Made by a program: the position numbers and the translations under genes
Notes under the pieces: generated by a model
Databases searched by the model: none
What the model was told of the DNA's origin: nothing
The model's input: only the letters and a program-made list of their open reading frames with translations
Part shown: in pieces, positions 51,275 through 60,547 of the stretch
Numbering within the stretch: the stretch's first letter is position 1
How the letters are laid out: every line of letters begins with the position of its first letter
Assembly (NCBI RefSeq): GCF_013141765.1
Contig: NZ_WHOD01000105.1
Coordinates: 1 to 64,000, forward strand
Reading direction: 5' to 3'
Length of the DNA stretch: 64,000 bases
From: Paenibacillus foliorum
Lineage (GTDB): Bacteria > Bacillota > Bacilli > Paenibacillales > NBRC-103111

Positions 51275-52249
51275 ATGGAAGAATCATTAAAACCATTTTT
51301 ATTATTGTCAGATGCGGTAATTATTACGGATAAGAACCATCGAATTCTGGACGTAAATAAAGCATACGAGGATATTACCGGATATGACCGTGAACAGATA
51401 TTGGGGTTTAGAGCCGGTATCCTAAAAACCAAGCTCACTTCAAAATCAACTTATCAGGATATGTATGATGCATTGAATCAGCAGTTAAGCTGGTCGGGCA
51501 TTTTTGTCAACAAAAAGAAAAGTGGCGAGCTGTGGCACTCATCTATTTCCATCACTCCATTCCTTATAAATGAAGATTGCTATTATGTTGGGGTATTCAG
51601 AGAATTGGAGCATTTGCAGGATGGCATCTACATTGCAGAAGGACGCCGAAGTAATATACAAGCAGCTCTGTTGAAGGTACTTGCCATCTCCTGTGAAATT
51701 CGCGACCCAGCGATTGAGGAGCATTTGACACGAGTTCAGCAGCTCACCGGACAGCTGGTAAATGCCCATAACGAACGGCTTGAGCTAGGTCTGTCTCAAG
51801 ATTATGTTCAGAGCATTGTACATGCCAGTATTATGCATGATATTGGTAAATCGGGAGTCCCGGAAGGTATTCTCTATAAGCCCGGCCCATTAACTAGCTA
51901 TGAACGGATCATAATTGAAATGCATCCATTAATCGGAGTGGATATACTTGAAAAGGTCAATGCTGAATTGGATGATGACTTTTTTAAGGAGGAATTTAAT
52001 ATTGCCAAAAATATCATCTTATCTCATCATGAGAAATGGGATGGCTCCGGATATCCTCACTGTTTGAAAGAATCTGAAATCCCGTTAGAGGCTCGTATCG
52101 TCTCCGTAGTCGATGTATATGATGCTTTAACTTCTAGAAGGCCTTACAAGGAAATTTGGGACAGACAGAAATCACTTGATTTTATTCGGGAACACCGAGG
52201 CACTTTTTTTGACCCGTCCATTATTGATACGTTTGTTCAGATAGTTTAA
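51275..52249 (+). CDS. PAS-HD-GYP c-di-GMP phosphodiesterase-like protein
   Basis: The 324-residue protein joins an N-terminal PAS domain (about 1-115, DAVIITDKNHRILDVNKAYEDITGY) to a C-terminal HD-GYP domain. The HD motif is MHDIGKSGVPEGILYKPG, and the GYP region reads HHEKWDGSGYPHCLKESEIP, followed by ARIVSVVDVYDALTSRRPYK. HD-GYP domains hydrolyse cyclic di-GMP. There is no membrane segment, so the PAS domain probably senses a cytoplasmic signal. ATG at 51275 has AAGGGAG upstream. Confidence 0.93.
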   Translation: MEESLKPFLLLSDAVIITDKNHRILDVNKAYEDITGYDREQILGFRAGILKTKLTSKSTYQDMYDALNQQLSWSGIFVNKKKSGELWHSSISITPFLINEDCYYVGVFRELEHLQDGIYIAEGRRSNIQAALLKVLAISCEIRDPAIEEHLTRVQQLTGQLVNAHNERLELGLSQDYVQSIVHASIMHDIGKSGVPEGILYKPGPLTSYERIIIEMHPLIGVDILEKVNAELDDDFFKEEFNIAKNIILSHHEKWDGSGYPHCLKESEIPLEARIVSVVDVYDALTSRRPYKEIWDRQKSLDFIREHRGTFFDPSIIDTFVQIV

Positions 52250-52267
52250 TTAGCTCCAACAGTGCAA

Positions 52268-52302
52268 ACATACATACATACATACATACATACATACATA
52301 CA
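52268..52302. repeat. Tetranucleotide microsatellite (ACAT, 8.75 copies)
   Basis: A perfect 35-base run of ACAT repeats lies between the HD-GYP stop codon and the next terminator. Confidence 0.95.
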
Positions 52303-52352
52303 AACTCCCCGATCTTTGAAAGCAGATACTTTCCGAGATCGGGGAGTTTGAT
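52302..52352. terminator. Bidirectional terminator
   Basis: AAACTCCCCGATCT (52302-52315) pairs perfectly with AGATCGGGGAGTTT (52336-52349). It separates the converging HD-GYP and DUF695-like genes. Confidence 0.88.
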
Positions 52353-52372
52353 TTCAAAGTCCTCTCATTTCT

Positions 52373-53221
52373 TCATTTAAAATGGAAATACACCCCAACT
52401 GTAGTCAAGAGGACTATACAACAAACAAATAAGAAATAGTTTTGTATCTTTTTAAATACAGCTTTAATTTTCCTAACGGATCTCTCTTTTGGATAAATAC
52501 CCCAGCCTACGTACCTTCCATCAACCTTAGTAACGGTTTTAACCAATAATGAGGTATTCCTATTCAATGTATCCTCATTTAGAAAGCAGGCTAAACTCAA
52601 ATGCAACACATGCTTTAAATTCATGCCTTCCGCATCGTATTCAATATTCTCTACGGTATAATCATGTCGTTTTAAGCCTTCAGCTGCTTCTAGAAGATCA
52701 TCACTATTCTGAAATCGCAAATAATAATGAACTCTATATTCTACATTCGTCTTATACCCTTCATAATAAAATGAATGAACCGCATTGTAGTTATTATAAA
52801 ATTCAGCCTCTAAATAACTGGGAGAAAGATAGTCATAAAACCCCCATTGCTCATCTAGCCTGGAAGTTATGGCATAACGAAATCTCCCGAAATGATTTAA
52901 AGCATCTTGAACCATTTCTTTACACTTATCATGATCTCTTACATAGAAAATTAGCTCTATTCGAGTCTCTGAATCAATCCTTGCAATAAAAACCCCTTGG
53001 TCGGCTTCAAGAATACTTGAGTCCAGCTTCTCCTGAAGCGCTATCAGTTCATCTTGAATTTGGGTTATTTGCTCTTTCTTTTCAGCTATATGATAAATAT
53101 TTAACGAAAGATTGAAAAGGGTTGAAAACTGTGAGTAGTCAATTCGTTCCTTTACACCTCTATCAAGAAATATTCTTATATCTTCGTTCTCTCTCTGAAA
53201 TGAAATCCATTGTCTAATCAT
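52373..53221 (-). CDS. DUF695 / RraB-like two-domain protein with C-terminal membrane anchor
   Basis: The 282-residue protein has three parts. Residues 1-145 resemble DUF695 (GVFIARIDSETRIELIFYVRD, then WGFYDYLSP). Residues 150-250 resemble the RraB/DUF1260 fold (LLEAAEGLKRHDYTVENIEYD, LHLSLACFLNEDTLNRNTSLL, KVDGRYVGWGIYPK). A C-terminal hydrophobic helix (YFLFVCCIVLLTTVGVYFHF) follows. RraB inhibits RNase E in proteobacteria, but this role is not expected to carry over. The gene is AT-rich and single. Family assignment is by pattern and moderate. Confidence 0.6.
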   Translation of the reverse strand: MIRQWISFQRENEDIRIFLDRGVKERIDYSQFSTLFNLSLNIYHIAEKKEQITQIQDELIALQEKLDSSILEADQGVFIARIDSETRIELIFYVRDHDKCKEMVQDALNHFGRFRYAITSRLDEQWGFYDYLSPSYLEAEFYNNYNAVHSFYYEGYKTNVEYRVHYYLRFQNSDDLLEAAEGLKRHDYTVENIEYDAEGMNLKHVLHLSLACFLNEDTLNRNTSLLVKTVTKVDGRYVGWGIYPKERSVRKIKAVFKKIQNYFLFVCCIVLLTTVGVYFHFK

Positions 53222-53421
53222 TTGTTAGTTGCACCAACCCTAATCTTCTTGTTCTACTCCGCTGAAAACTTATAAATTATAACAAACAACACAGTAGAAG
53301 TATATTCAAATATTTACATAAACAAACGCGTCTAGCTTTGTTACCGTTTGTAATATTCCTGTCATAAAGCAACGCTACTATTAGCTTGTAAGAAACATAT
53401 CATCCATAGGAGTTGAACTTA

Positions 53422-53964
53422 ATGCTAAAAAAAACAATCGTAGGAACTGTAGCAGGTGCATTATTAACAATAGGTTTAATGGGTTCCGCTTTTGCGGCAA
53501 ATGAAACCAATAGTGCTGTTCCAAAAACCAAAGAAGCCCATAAAGCAAGATTAGAGGCTAAGGCTGCTGCTAAAGGTCTTACATTGGAACAATGGACTCA
53601 AAAACATCAAGCACATAAAGCAGAGCTAGAACAAAAAGCACAAGCCGCGGGACTAACATTAGAACAATATAAGCAAGATCTTAAATTGACAAAACAGCAG
53701 CATAAGGAAGATAAACAAGAAAAGATTCAACAGAAAGCCGATAAGAAAGGAATCTCGGTTGAGCAATATGTAGCACAGAGGAAGGCACAGCATGCTGAAG
53801 CAGTGAAAAAAGCACAGGAGCTTGGAATAACGGTTCAAGAATACCTTCACCAGCAAACCGCTGAGCTCAAAGCCAAGCATAAAGCAGAACGTCAGGCTAA
53901 GCATGAGGAAAAACGTCAAGCTAAGCTGCAAGCCAAGAAAGCTGCCGCAAGCGTAAATAAATAA
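53422..53964 (+). CDS. Secreted helical protein with four imperfect repeats
   Basis: The 180-residue protein has a signal peptide (MLKKTIVGTVAGALLTIGLM, cleavage after AFA) and a highly charged K/A/Q/E-rich mature chain. Four imperfect repeats are seen: KAAAKGLTLEQWTQKH, KAQAAGLTLEQYKQDL, KADKKGISVEQYVAQR and KAQELGITVQEYLHQQ, about 30-40 residues apart and joined by helical segments. I do not recognise a family. ATG at 53422 has AGGAG nine bases upstream. It converges on a two-component system. Confidence 0.75.
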   Translation: MLKKTIVGTVAGALLTIGLMGSAFAANETNSAVPKTKEAHKARLEAKAAAKGLTLEQWTQKHQAHKAELEQKAQAAGLTLEQYKQDLKLTKQQHKEDKQEKIQQKADKKGISVEQYVAQRKAQHAEAVKKAQELGITVQEYLHQQTAELKAKHKAERQAKHEEKRQAKLQAKKAAASVNK

Positions 53965-53973
53965 TTGAATTCT

Positions 53974-54020
53974 AATGAGCCGTTCACTTGGTTTAAGCAC
54001 CCAAGGTGTTCGGCTCATTT
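53974..54020. terminator. Bidirectional terminator
   Basis: AATGAGCCG..CACTTGG pairs with CCAAGGTG..CGGCTCATT between the converging secreted-protein and histidine kinase genes. Confidence 0.8.
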
Positions 54021-54031
54021 CTTTATATATT

Positions 54032-55465
54032 CTACTGCGTTTCAGGTGGAGTGGGAATCCTTATTGTAAAAGTAGTTCCTTCTTCTAAGACTGACTCGAC
54101 CTCAATCGAACCCTTCATGAGCTCAATCAACTGCTTGGTAATGGTCAGCCCCAATCCACTTCGTTCTCTATGCGTATGCCGCGAATCATCCTCTGTATAG
54201 AATCGTTCCCAAATATAAGGCAGCTTAGAAGGGTCAATTCCTGAGCCCGTATCCGAGACCTTGACAATCAGGCTTTCATTTTCATAAAAAGATCGAATGG
54301 TAATCTTACCGCCTAAGCCGGAATGGCGAATAGCATTATCTAATAAATTAAACAACACCTGCTTGAGCCGTTCGGAGTCGCCATATGCCTTCAAAATCTC
54401 ATCTTCAGGCTCTACAATTTCTACGGATAGTTGTTTCTTCTCCATTCTAGGTGCCAGGCTGTCGCTAACCGTATGAACCAAGGAAGACCAACGAATAGCC
54501 TTCATTTCCATATTGACACGTCCTGTTTCAATGGCAGATAGATCGAGCATCGTATTTAATAGGGAGGTCAACCTGAAAAGCTCTGCATAAATGATTTGAT
54601 GATATCGATGATGCTGCTCTAGCGGTATGACTCCTTCCACTAGGCCTTGAGCAAATCCACGAACAGAGGTTAATGGAGTACGGAGCTCATGAGAGACATT
54701 TGCAATCAAGTCTTTACGCATTCGATCGAGTTGTTCCAGCTGTCCTGCCATCTGATTGAAGGTGTCAGCAAGCTGGCTAACCTCATCACGGCTTTCTACA
54801 GGAACCCTCACAGTAAAATCACCATTCCCTAACCTCTTGGCTGCTCGATTCATCCGAAGCAAGGGACCTGTCATTCGTTTGGATAACACAAAAACTAACA
54901 AAGAGAATGGAATCGCAATCAAGTAAGCCGTAAAAATAATTAGACGGGTTACTTTACCCATCTGGATTTCCTGGACGGGTGTATGTAGGAATAGCGCTCC
55001 AATTACTTTACCGTTCTCATTGACAGGCATCCCAACAGAAAGCAGAATCGTATCATCCGTTTCGGTAAAAAGACCCATTTGAGTTACGCGATCTCCTTTT
55101 AAAACTTGAGTAAGAAGAGTCGGGTCCTTTATTTCACTTTGCCGTAGCAATCGTTTTTGCAGTTTCCTCCCTTTGTCCACATTGCTGCCATCATCGGTTA
55201 ACAACAACTTCGTCCGGATGTTGAAAGTTCGCTTTAGTCGAGATTCCGCATTGGTATACATCGCCTTCGGATTGGCAGGATCTGTACTCAAGCCCTCCAG
55301 CAAAAGCTCATTCAACTGTTCTCCTTCACGGAAGAGTACAGCCTCCTTTTGTTTCACAAGGAAATCCTGAAGCGCAAAATTAAGTACAAGCGCAAGCAAT
55401 GTAAATCCAACCAAAAGTACACAAAGCAGAGCTAGCAGTTGTTTACGAAACACAGAAGTAAGCAT
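54032..55465 (-). CDS. Membrane sensor histidine kinase (HAMP-HisKA-HATPase)
   Basis: The 477-residue kinase has a membrane helix at 9-30, an extracellular sensor domain to about residue 165, a second helix (LIIFTAYLIAIPFSLLVFVL), then a HAMP domain (PLLRMNRAAKRLGNGDFTVRVPVESRDEVSQLADTF), H-box NVSHELRTPLTSVRG, N-box NLLDNAIRHS and the G boxes SDTGSGI and RSGLGL. It is transcribed after the response regulator with overlapping TAATG. The signal is unknown. Confidence 0.92.
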   Translation of the reverse strand: MLTSVFRKQLLALLCVLLVGFTLLALVLNFALQDFLVKQKEAVLFREGEQLNELLLEGLSTDPANPKAMYTNAESRLKRTFNIRTKLLLTDDGSNVDKGRKLQKRLLRQSEIKDPTLLTQVLKGDRVTQMGLFTETDDTILLSVGMPVNENGKVIGALFLHTPVQEIQMGKVTRLIIFTAYLIAIPFSLLVFVLSKRMTGPLLRMNRAAKRLGNGDFTVRVPVESRDEVSQLADTFNQMAGQLEQLDRMRKDLIANVSHELRTPLTSVRGFAQGLVEGVIPLEQHHRYHQIIYAELFRLTSLLNTMLDLSAIETGRVNMEMKAIRWSSLVHTVSDSLAPRMEKKQLSVEIVEPEDEILKAYGDSERLKQVLFNLLDNAIRHSGLGGKITIRSFYENESLIVKVSDTGSGIDPSKLPYIWERFYTEDDSRHTHRERSGLGLTITKQLIELMKGSIEVESVLEEGTTFTIRIPTPPETQ

Positions 55466-56187
55466 TACTGCACCTCGGTTCGCAGCTTGTAGCCTGCGCC
55501 TCTTACTGTTTCAATAGACCAACTGGATTTTTCCTTCTCTTGGGAAAGCTTTTCACGAAGCCGTTTAATCGTTACATCCACAACACGATCATCTCCGAAG
55601 TAATCCTCTCCCCACACAAGGTCCAAAAGCTGCTGTCGCTCAAGCACTTGATTAGGATGCTGTGCAAAGCTGAGAAGGAGCTTGTATTCCTTGGGGGTAA
55701 GCTCAACAATATCGCTCTCTAAGTAAACGGTTCGTGAGGCTGTTTCAATCGTCAAAGAATCAACTCTAATGGATGCAGGCAGCTTTAATTGCCTTAGTGA
55801 GGAGTAGGCTCGGCGAAGCAGAGAAACCGTTCTAGCAATGAGCTCATTTGGATCAAATGGCTTAACCATATAATCATCGGCGCCAATACCAAATCCCTTT
55901 ATTTTGTCCTCGCTTTCCCCCTTAGCTGTTAGCATCAAAATAGGCAGGTCGCTCGTTTCTCTAATTTTCTTGCAGATAGCCCATCCATCCTTATCAGGCA
56001 TCATAATATCCAATACAATCAAGTGAATGGTATGCCTCCGGAGCAGCTCTAAAGCCTCAGTTCCTGTAGCCGCACATAGGACATGAAACCCCTTGTTCTT
56101 AAGGTACATGTTTATTAACTCGGTTATGTAAGTATCATCATCAGCAATCATAATGGTGTAATCGCTATTGTGAAATGGTTTGTCCAT
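55465..56187 (-). CDS. OmpR/PhoB-family response regulator
   Basis: A 240-residue regulator. The receiver domain has the acidic pair IADDDTY, phospho-acceptor in LIVLDIMMPDKDGW and the lysine in MLTAKGESEDK. A winged-helix output follows (ELTPKEYKLLLSFAQHPNQVLERQQLLDLVWG, DVTIKRLREKL). ATG at 56187 has GGAGGAG nine bases upstream; the longer frame to 56205 begins within that site. It forms a two-gene operon with the kinase. Confidence 0.94.
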   Translation of the reverse strand: MDKPFHNSDYTIMIADDDTYITELINMYLKNKGFHVLCAATGTEALELLRRHTIHLIVLDIMMPDKDGWAICKKIRETSDLPILMLTAKGESEDKIKGFGIGADDYMVKPFDPNELIARTVSLLRRAYSSLRQLKLPASIRVDSLTIETASRTVYLESDIVELTPKEYKLLLSFAQHPNQVLERQQLLDLVWGEDYFGDDRVVDVTIKRLREKLSQEKEKSSWSIETVRGAGYKLRTEVQ

Positions 56188-56259
56188 TAGGTCAAACTCC
56201 TCCATTCCTTTTATTTATTAGATTCTGTTAACGGATAATGTTAATAATCAGTAAAAAAT

Positions 56260-56282
56260 AAAGGACCCATTGGAGGTCCTTT
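56260..56282 (-). terminator. Intrinsic terminator after the SRPBCC gene
   Basis: AAAGGACC and GGTCCTTT form a stem, followed by ATTTTTT on the minus strand. Confidence 0.75.
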
Positions 56283-56366
56283 ACATGCGATTCTTGATGA
56301 ACAAACGCACCTGTTATTTCAACAAGAAATGCAAAGAGAATCGTCATTTTTTCATGGGTTTATTAA

Positions 56367-56807
56367 CTAATGAATTAATGATGCTCTCAAATTATTCACG
56401 CCTTTTTCCAAATAAGCCTTTAAACAAGTTAACACATATACCCAACCTTCTTTTTGCCCTATCATTTTATTTACAATTTCGGGGTCATCTTCTTTCAAAC
56501 CCGATTCGTTTACTTCAATAATTGTACTCCTATTATCTAACTCTTTTAGTAAAATTGTAACAATCGTTTCTTGACCATATCCCCCCCACGAGAATATGAT
56601 TTTCTTATTTTCCTCGACTTCCAAAACATTTATTACTACTTCTGCATTGTATTCATCATATCTCCAAGTAATCATCTTACCTTGTTCCACTCTTCCAGTT
56701 CCCGATGAAAACCAATAATTTGACATTTTTTCAGGGTCTACTATCGCTTCAAACACCTCATTAGCTGGTACAAGCATTATAAATTTTGTAATTACTTGAG
56801 TATCCAT
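56367..56807 (-). CDS. SRPBCC (AHSA1-like) domain protein
   Basis: The 146-residue protein has the START-like lipid/ligand-binding fold of the AHSA1 branch: VPANEVFEAIVDPEKMSNYWFSSG, ITWRYDEYNAEVVINVLEVEENKKIIFSWGG, and the C-terminal helix EGWVYVLTCLKAYLEKG. Such proteins bind hydrophobic ligands or act as co-chaperone-like modules; the ligand is unknown. It is AT-rich compared with the adjacent mutL. Confidence 0.9.
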   Translation of the reverse strand: MDTQVITKFIMLVPANEVFEAIVDPEKMSNYWFSSGTGRVEQGKMITWRYDEYNAEVVINVLEVEENKKIIFSWGGYGQETIVTILLKELDNRSTIIEVNESGLKEDDPEIVNKMIGQKEGWVYVLTCLKAYLEKGVNNLRASLIH

Positions 56808-56865
56808 ACTAAATCAACTCTCTTTCGGTATATAGAACCAGGAAATAACTCTCTTCCATATTTAT

Positions 56866-56908
56866 TAAAAAAAGCAAGTCCCATCAGCATTATTTCAATG
56901 GGACTTGC
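56866..56908 (-). terminator. Intrinsic terminator after mutL
   Basis: GCAAGTCCCAT and ATGGGACTTGC form an 11-bp stem followed by a T-rich run on the minus strand, directly after the mutL stop codon. Confidence 0.85.
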
Positions 56909-56914
56909 CTTACC

Positions 56915-58981
56915 TTACATCACTCGTTTAAACATTTTCTCCAACTCATAAGTGGAAAAGCTAATAATGATAGGACGTCCATGCGGGCATGTATAGGGGT
57001 TACGGCAAGCCGCCAGCCGATCCAGCAAGCCCTCTATTTCCAATGTGCTTAAGCTTTGATTAGCCTTAATGGAGGCTTTGCAGGAGCACATTATTGCTGC
57101 CTTCTCTCGCAGCTTACTAAGGTCAATCCCTTTGCGCTCAGATAGCAGCCACTCACTCATTTCCTCTACAAGTGCTTTTTCATCACCCTGCGGAAACCAG
57201 TGTGGGTATGCCCTAACCAGAAAAGCATTGCCGCCGAACGGTTCGATGTAGACACCAGCTTGCTCAAGTATAGGAAGCTTATCCTTCAAGCGTTCCGCTT
57301 CTGTTGGAGTAAATTCAAGTGTAATCGGTACTAAGAGCTCTTGGCTTGCTTCCGCCGGCCTGCCGAATTTCTCAAAGTAATACTCATAATTAATCCGTTC
57401 GTGTGCTGCATGCTGATCAATCAAGAACAAGCCTTCCTCGTTTTGAGCAACGATATATGTGCCATGCATTTGCCCTATTGAGGATAGCCGGGGGAACGAT
57501 GGCAGAGAGGGCGCCTCCTGCTCGCTTCCTACAGCTAACGCACGCAAAAGCGCTTGGCTTGAGGCTGCTTGATCCGTTGAGCTTCGTTCCTGAACTACCT
57601 GTGAGCGTGAAGTTGAATCTTTGCTTCCCCTAGCTTGATTCGTGTTTGAGTAAGCGGACTGTTGACCGTTAGATTGAGTTGAATAGCTTGTTCCACCCTG
57701 ATCAGCTTGGTTGAAGCGACCGCTTCCCCTGCTATAGTCGCTTTCATTCCTGCCATCGTTACTGCTTCCGGTGCTGTCTCCTCCAAATCCATTGCTTCTA
57801 TCGGGGGTGCTGCGGTCTGTACCGAACCCATCGCCATGCACAGAAGCGTCTCCAGCATTTCTTCCAGCTGGAGGTAACCCAGAAGAGCCATTAGTCGCAA
57901 ACGATGGTTGTTCAGGTCTGTAAAGCTCCATTTGTTCTTGAATTGCACCTTGAAGCTTAGGTTTATTGGATGCTCCTGGTGCTGGAATTAGCACTTGAAG
58001 GTTAAGCACTCGGCGAATCTGCTGTTCTATAAACTGAATCAATTCCTGCTCTTTACTAAACCGTACCTCGAGCTTAGCAGGATGAACGTTCACATCCACC
58101 AATGCAGGGTCCATTTCAATGTGAAGCACGGCCACTGGAAACCGATTGATTGGAAGCAGAGTGTGATAACCTTGCATTAGCGCATGAATTAACGTGTAAT
58201 TGCGGATATACCGACCATTGATGACTGTTGATATTCCATTCCGGTTTGCTCGGGTCGTTTCTGGTTTGCCTATAAAACCGCGGATCGAGTAGTCCAGATG
58301 CTCCCCTTCAATCGGCAGCATCGTTTTGGCAACTGCCGTTCCGTATATCGCAGCTATCACCTGCAGCATATCTCCATTACCCAAAGTTTGAATCAAGGAG
58401 CTGCCATTATGCTTCAGAGTAAAAGCTATCTCTGGATGAGCCAATGTCAGACGATATATGAAATCAGATATATGTCCAAGCTCAGTTTGTACAGTTTTCA
58501 TATATTTCAATCGAGCCGGAGTATTATAGAACAGCTCACGTACCTGAATATCCGTTCCTCGTGGTGCAGCGGCTTCTTCCAAAGCTTTTACCGTTCCACC
58601 CTCAATGACAAAGCGGTAGCCTAAACCGCTTTGCTCAGTTGAGGTTACGCAGGTCACTTTCGAAACCGCTGCAATACTGGGCAGCGCCTCGCCTCGAAAT
58701 CCTAAGGTTCGGATGGAAAATAAATCCTGACTGTTAGCAATTTTACTTGTAGCATGCCGATAAAAGGCTACCTCGCAGTCTTCTCGCTCCATGCCGCTGC
58801 CGTTATCCGTAACCCGAATCAGCTCAAGACCGCCCTCTTCAATCGAAACGTCAATTCGAGTACTACCAGCGTCTATTGCGTTTTCTACGAGCTCCTTGAC
58901 TACTGAGGAAGGTCGTTCCACCACTTCCCCTGCCGCTATCTGATTGGCGATATGCTCATCTAATACCTTTATTTTCCCCAT
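56915..58981 (-). CDS. mutL: DNA mismatch repair protein MutL
   Basis: MutL couples MutS mismatch recognition to repair and, in Gram-positives, is the strand-nicking endonuclease. The GHKL ATPase has VENAIDAGSTRI, RVTDNGSGM and RTLGFRGEALPSI. A long S/G/N/Q-rich linker (about 355-480) follows. The C-terminal domain has the endonuclease metal motif DQHAAHERINYE, CSCKASIK and CPHGRPIII. Length 688 is longer than Bacillus MutL because of the linker. ATG at 58981 follows AAGGAG. The gene order is mutS - S41 peptidase - mutL. Confidence 0.97.
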   Translation of the reverse strand: MGKIKVLDEHIANQIAAGEVVERPSSVVKELVENAIDAGSTRIDVSIEEGGLELIRVTDNGSGMEREDCEVAFYRHATSKIANSQDLFSIRTLGFRGEALPSIAAVSKVTCVTSTEQSGLGYRFVIEGGTVKALEEAAAPRGTDIQVRELFYNTPARLKYMKTVQTELGHISDFIYRLTLAHPEIAFTLKHNGSSLIQTLGNGDMLQVIAAIYGTAVAKTMLPIEGEHLDYSIRGFIGKPETTRANRNGISTVINGRYIRNYTLIHALMQGYHTLLPINRFPVAVLHIEMDPALVDVNVHPAKLEVRFSKEQELIQFIEQQIRRVLNLQVLIPAPGASNKPKLQGAIQEQMELYRPEQPSFATNGSSGLPPAGRNAGDASVHGDGFGTDRSTPDRSNGFGGDSTGSSNDGRNESDYSRGSGRFNQADQGGTSYSTQSNGQQSAYSNTNQARGSKDSTSRSQVVQERSSTDQAASSQALLRALAVGSEQEAPSLPSFPRLSSIGQMHGTYIVAQNEEGLFLIDQHAAHERINYEYYFEKFGRPAEASQELLVPITLEFTPTEAERLKDKLPILEQAGVYIEPFGGNAFLVRAYPHWFPQGDEKALVEEMSEWLLSERKGIDLSKLREKAAIMCSCKASIKANQSLSTLEIEGLLDRLAACRNPYTCPHGRPIIISFSTYELEKMFKRVM

Positions 58982-58991
58982 AAGCTGCTCC

Positions 58992-60443
58992 TTATTTGGA
59001 CGCGGTTACTGTGAATTGCTCCCCATTATCAGACCATTCCAGCTGAGGAAAGCTTTCTGCAACCTTACCGATATTTACATAGCTAGTGCCCTGATCTAGC
59101 TTAAGATCATTTGTTGCCACTTGATATGTCCCTGTCTTGCCACCCGCAGTCACTTCAACTGCTTGCGCGTCACCATTCCATGTAATCGAACCGTCTAGCA
59201 TGATGCTAAGAAGACGTGCCGGGACATAAACAGCGCCATTTTCTCTTACAACCCCTATACTATCTTGGACCGGAATCCCGTTTACCGTTACCCCTTTTTT
59301 ATTGTGACCGACAGTAAATTTGCTAATTCCCGCTTCATGTAAGGCTGTTAGCAGCTGCGGTACTTCTCCGTCCACTTCAATATCAGGAGTCAAGCCGACT
59401 TTATTGACCTTGCGCAGCTTCGGCGTCAAATATTCCTCAATCGTAATTTTCAAGGCTCCACCATTGGAAAGCGGGAACAAGGTCTGAACACTGCCTTTTC
59501 CAAATGTTTTCATTCCGATAACCTTAGTAACGGCATTGTAATCCTGCAAAGCCCCTGTTAACACTTCAGAAGCGCTCGCGCTGTATTCATTAACCAAAAT
59601 ATATAAAGGGAACGGCTGGGTAGTACCATTCGAAAATTTTACAGGATCATCAACGTTATCCTTATCCTTGGTATGAATTAAAATGCCTTCCTTAACAAAC
59701 AGCTTCACCATATTGAGAGCCGTATCAACCAAACCGCCCCCATTGTCACGGAGGTCAAGTACTAAACTGTTTAGGCCCTGCTTTTTCAGCTCAGCAAGCT
59801 GGGAGGCCGTAAGCTCATCGGCATCGCTTGAGAAGCTTGTAACACGAATATAGCCAACACCGGAATCAAATTTTTTGTTGATGACTACAGGCAGCTGGAT
59901 GGTCTGGCGGGTCATATCCAATACTAGGCTTTGTTCTCCGCGTTTCACGGTTACAGATACCTTGGTACCTTCTGGACCCATAATTTTCTTGGTTACGTCA
60001 TCGATTTTAAAGCCCGCAACCGATTCTCCGTTCACCTCAGTAATCAAATCGTTCTCCTGCATTCCCGCTTTTTTGGCAGGACCATCAAACACTTCAAAAA
60101 TATAGACGCCATCCGGCTCCTGACTGACTCGAACACCTACTCCTACATAATTATTCTGTACAGCGCCTTCGAATTTCTTCAACTCGTCTGCAGTAAAATA
60201 AACGGTGTAGGGATCATTTAACGAAGTAACCATGGATTTAATAGCTGTGTCAGATAATTGCTGTGAGCTAGGGCTGCTGACATGATTTTTTTGGATCAAA
60301 TCCAAAGCTTCTTTAATTCTAGCTGAATCCGTGCTGACTTGATCTGCTGCTAACGATGCCGAAGCGGCAGGAAATAAAAGCGTTAATGTAAGTACTACAG
60401 ATGCAGTTCGTCTCCAAATAGCACGATAGCCGTTCGTTGTCAT
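58992..60443 (-). CDS. S41 C-terminal processing peptidase with copper-amine-oxidase-like C-domain
   Basis: An exported serine protease of 483 residues with a signal peptide (ALA-type end in SASLAADQ), a PDZ domain (PAKKAGMQENDLITEVNGESV), and the S41 core: LDLRDNGGGLV, the nucleophile in NEYSASASEVLTGAL and the base in KTFGKGSVQTLFPL. The C-terminal 110 residues look like the stalk (copper amine oxidase N-terminal) domain common in Paenibacillus exported proteins. It sits between mutS and mutL with ten bases to mutL and is probably cotranscribed with them. Confidence 0.92.
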   Translation of the reverse strand: MTTNGYRAIWRRTASVVLTLTLLFPAASASLAADQVSTDSARIKEALDLIQKNHVSSPSSQQLSDTAIKSMVTSLNDPYTVYFTADELKKFEGAVQNNYVGVGVRVSQEPDGVYIFEVFDGPAKKAGMQENDLITEVNGESVAGFKIDDVTKKIMGPEGTKVSVTVKRGEQSLVLDMTRQTIQLPVVINKKFDSGVGYIRVTSFSSDADELTASQLAELKKQGLNSLVLDLRDNGGGLVDTALNMVKLFVKEGILIHTKDKDNVDDPVKFSNGTTQPFPLYILVNEYSASASEVLTGALQDYNAVTKVIGMKTFGKGSVQTLFPLSNGGALKITIEEYLTPKLRKVNKVGLTPDIEVDGEVPQLLTALHEAGISKFTVGHNKKGVTVNGIPVQDSIGVVRENGAVYVPARLLSIMLDGSITWNGDAQAVEVTAGGKTGTYQVATNDLKLDQGTSYVNIGKVAESFPQLEWSDNGEQFTVTASK

Positions 60444-60547
60444 AATAAGGTCATCCTCTCATTGTATAAAGGCTTATTTATAATAGTGGGACATTCAATC
60501 GTGTTAAAAAAGTCAGCCTTTCAGCATCAAGAAGTATAAGTTTTCAG

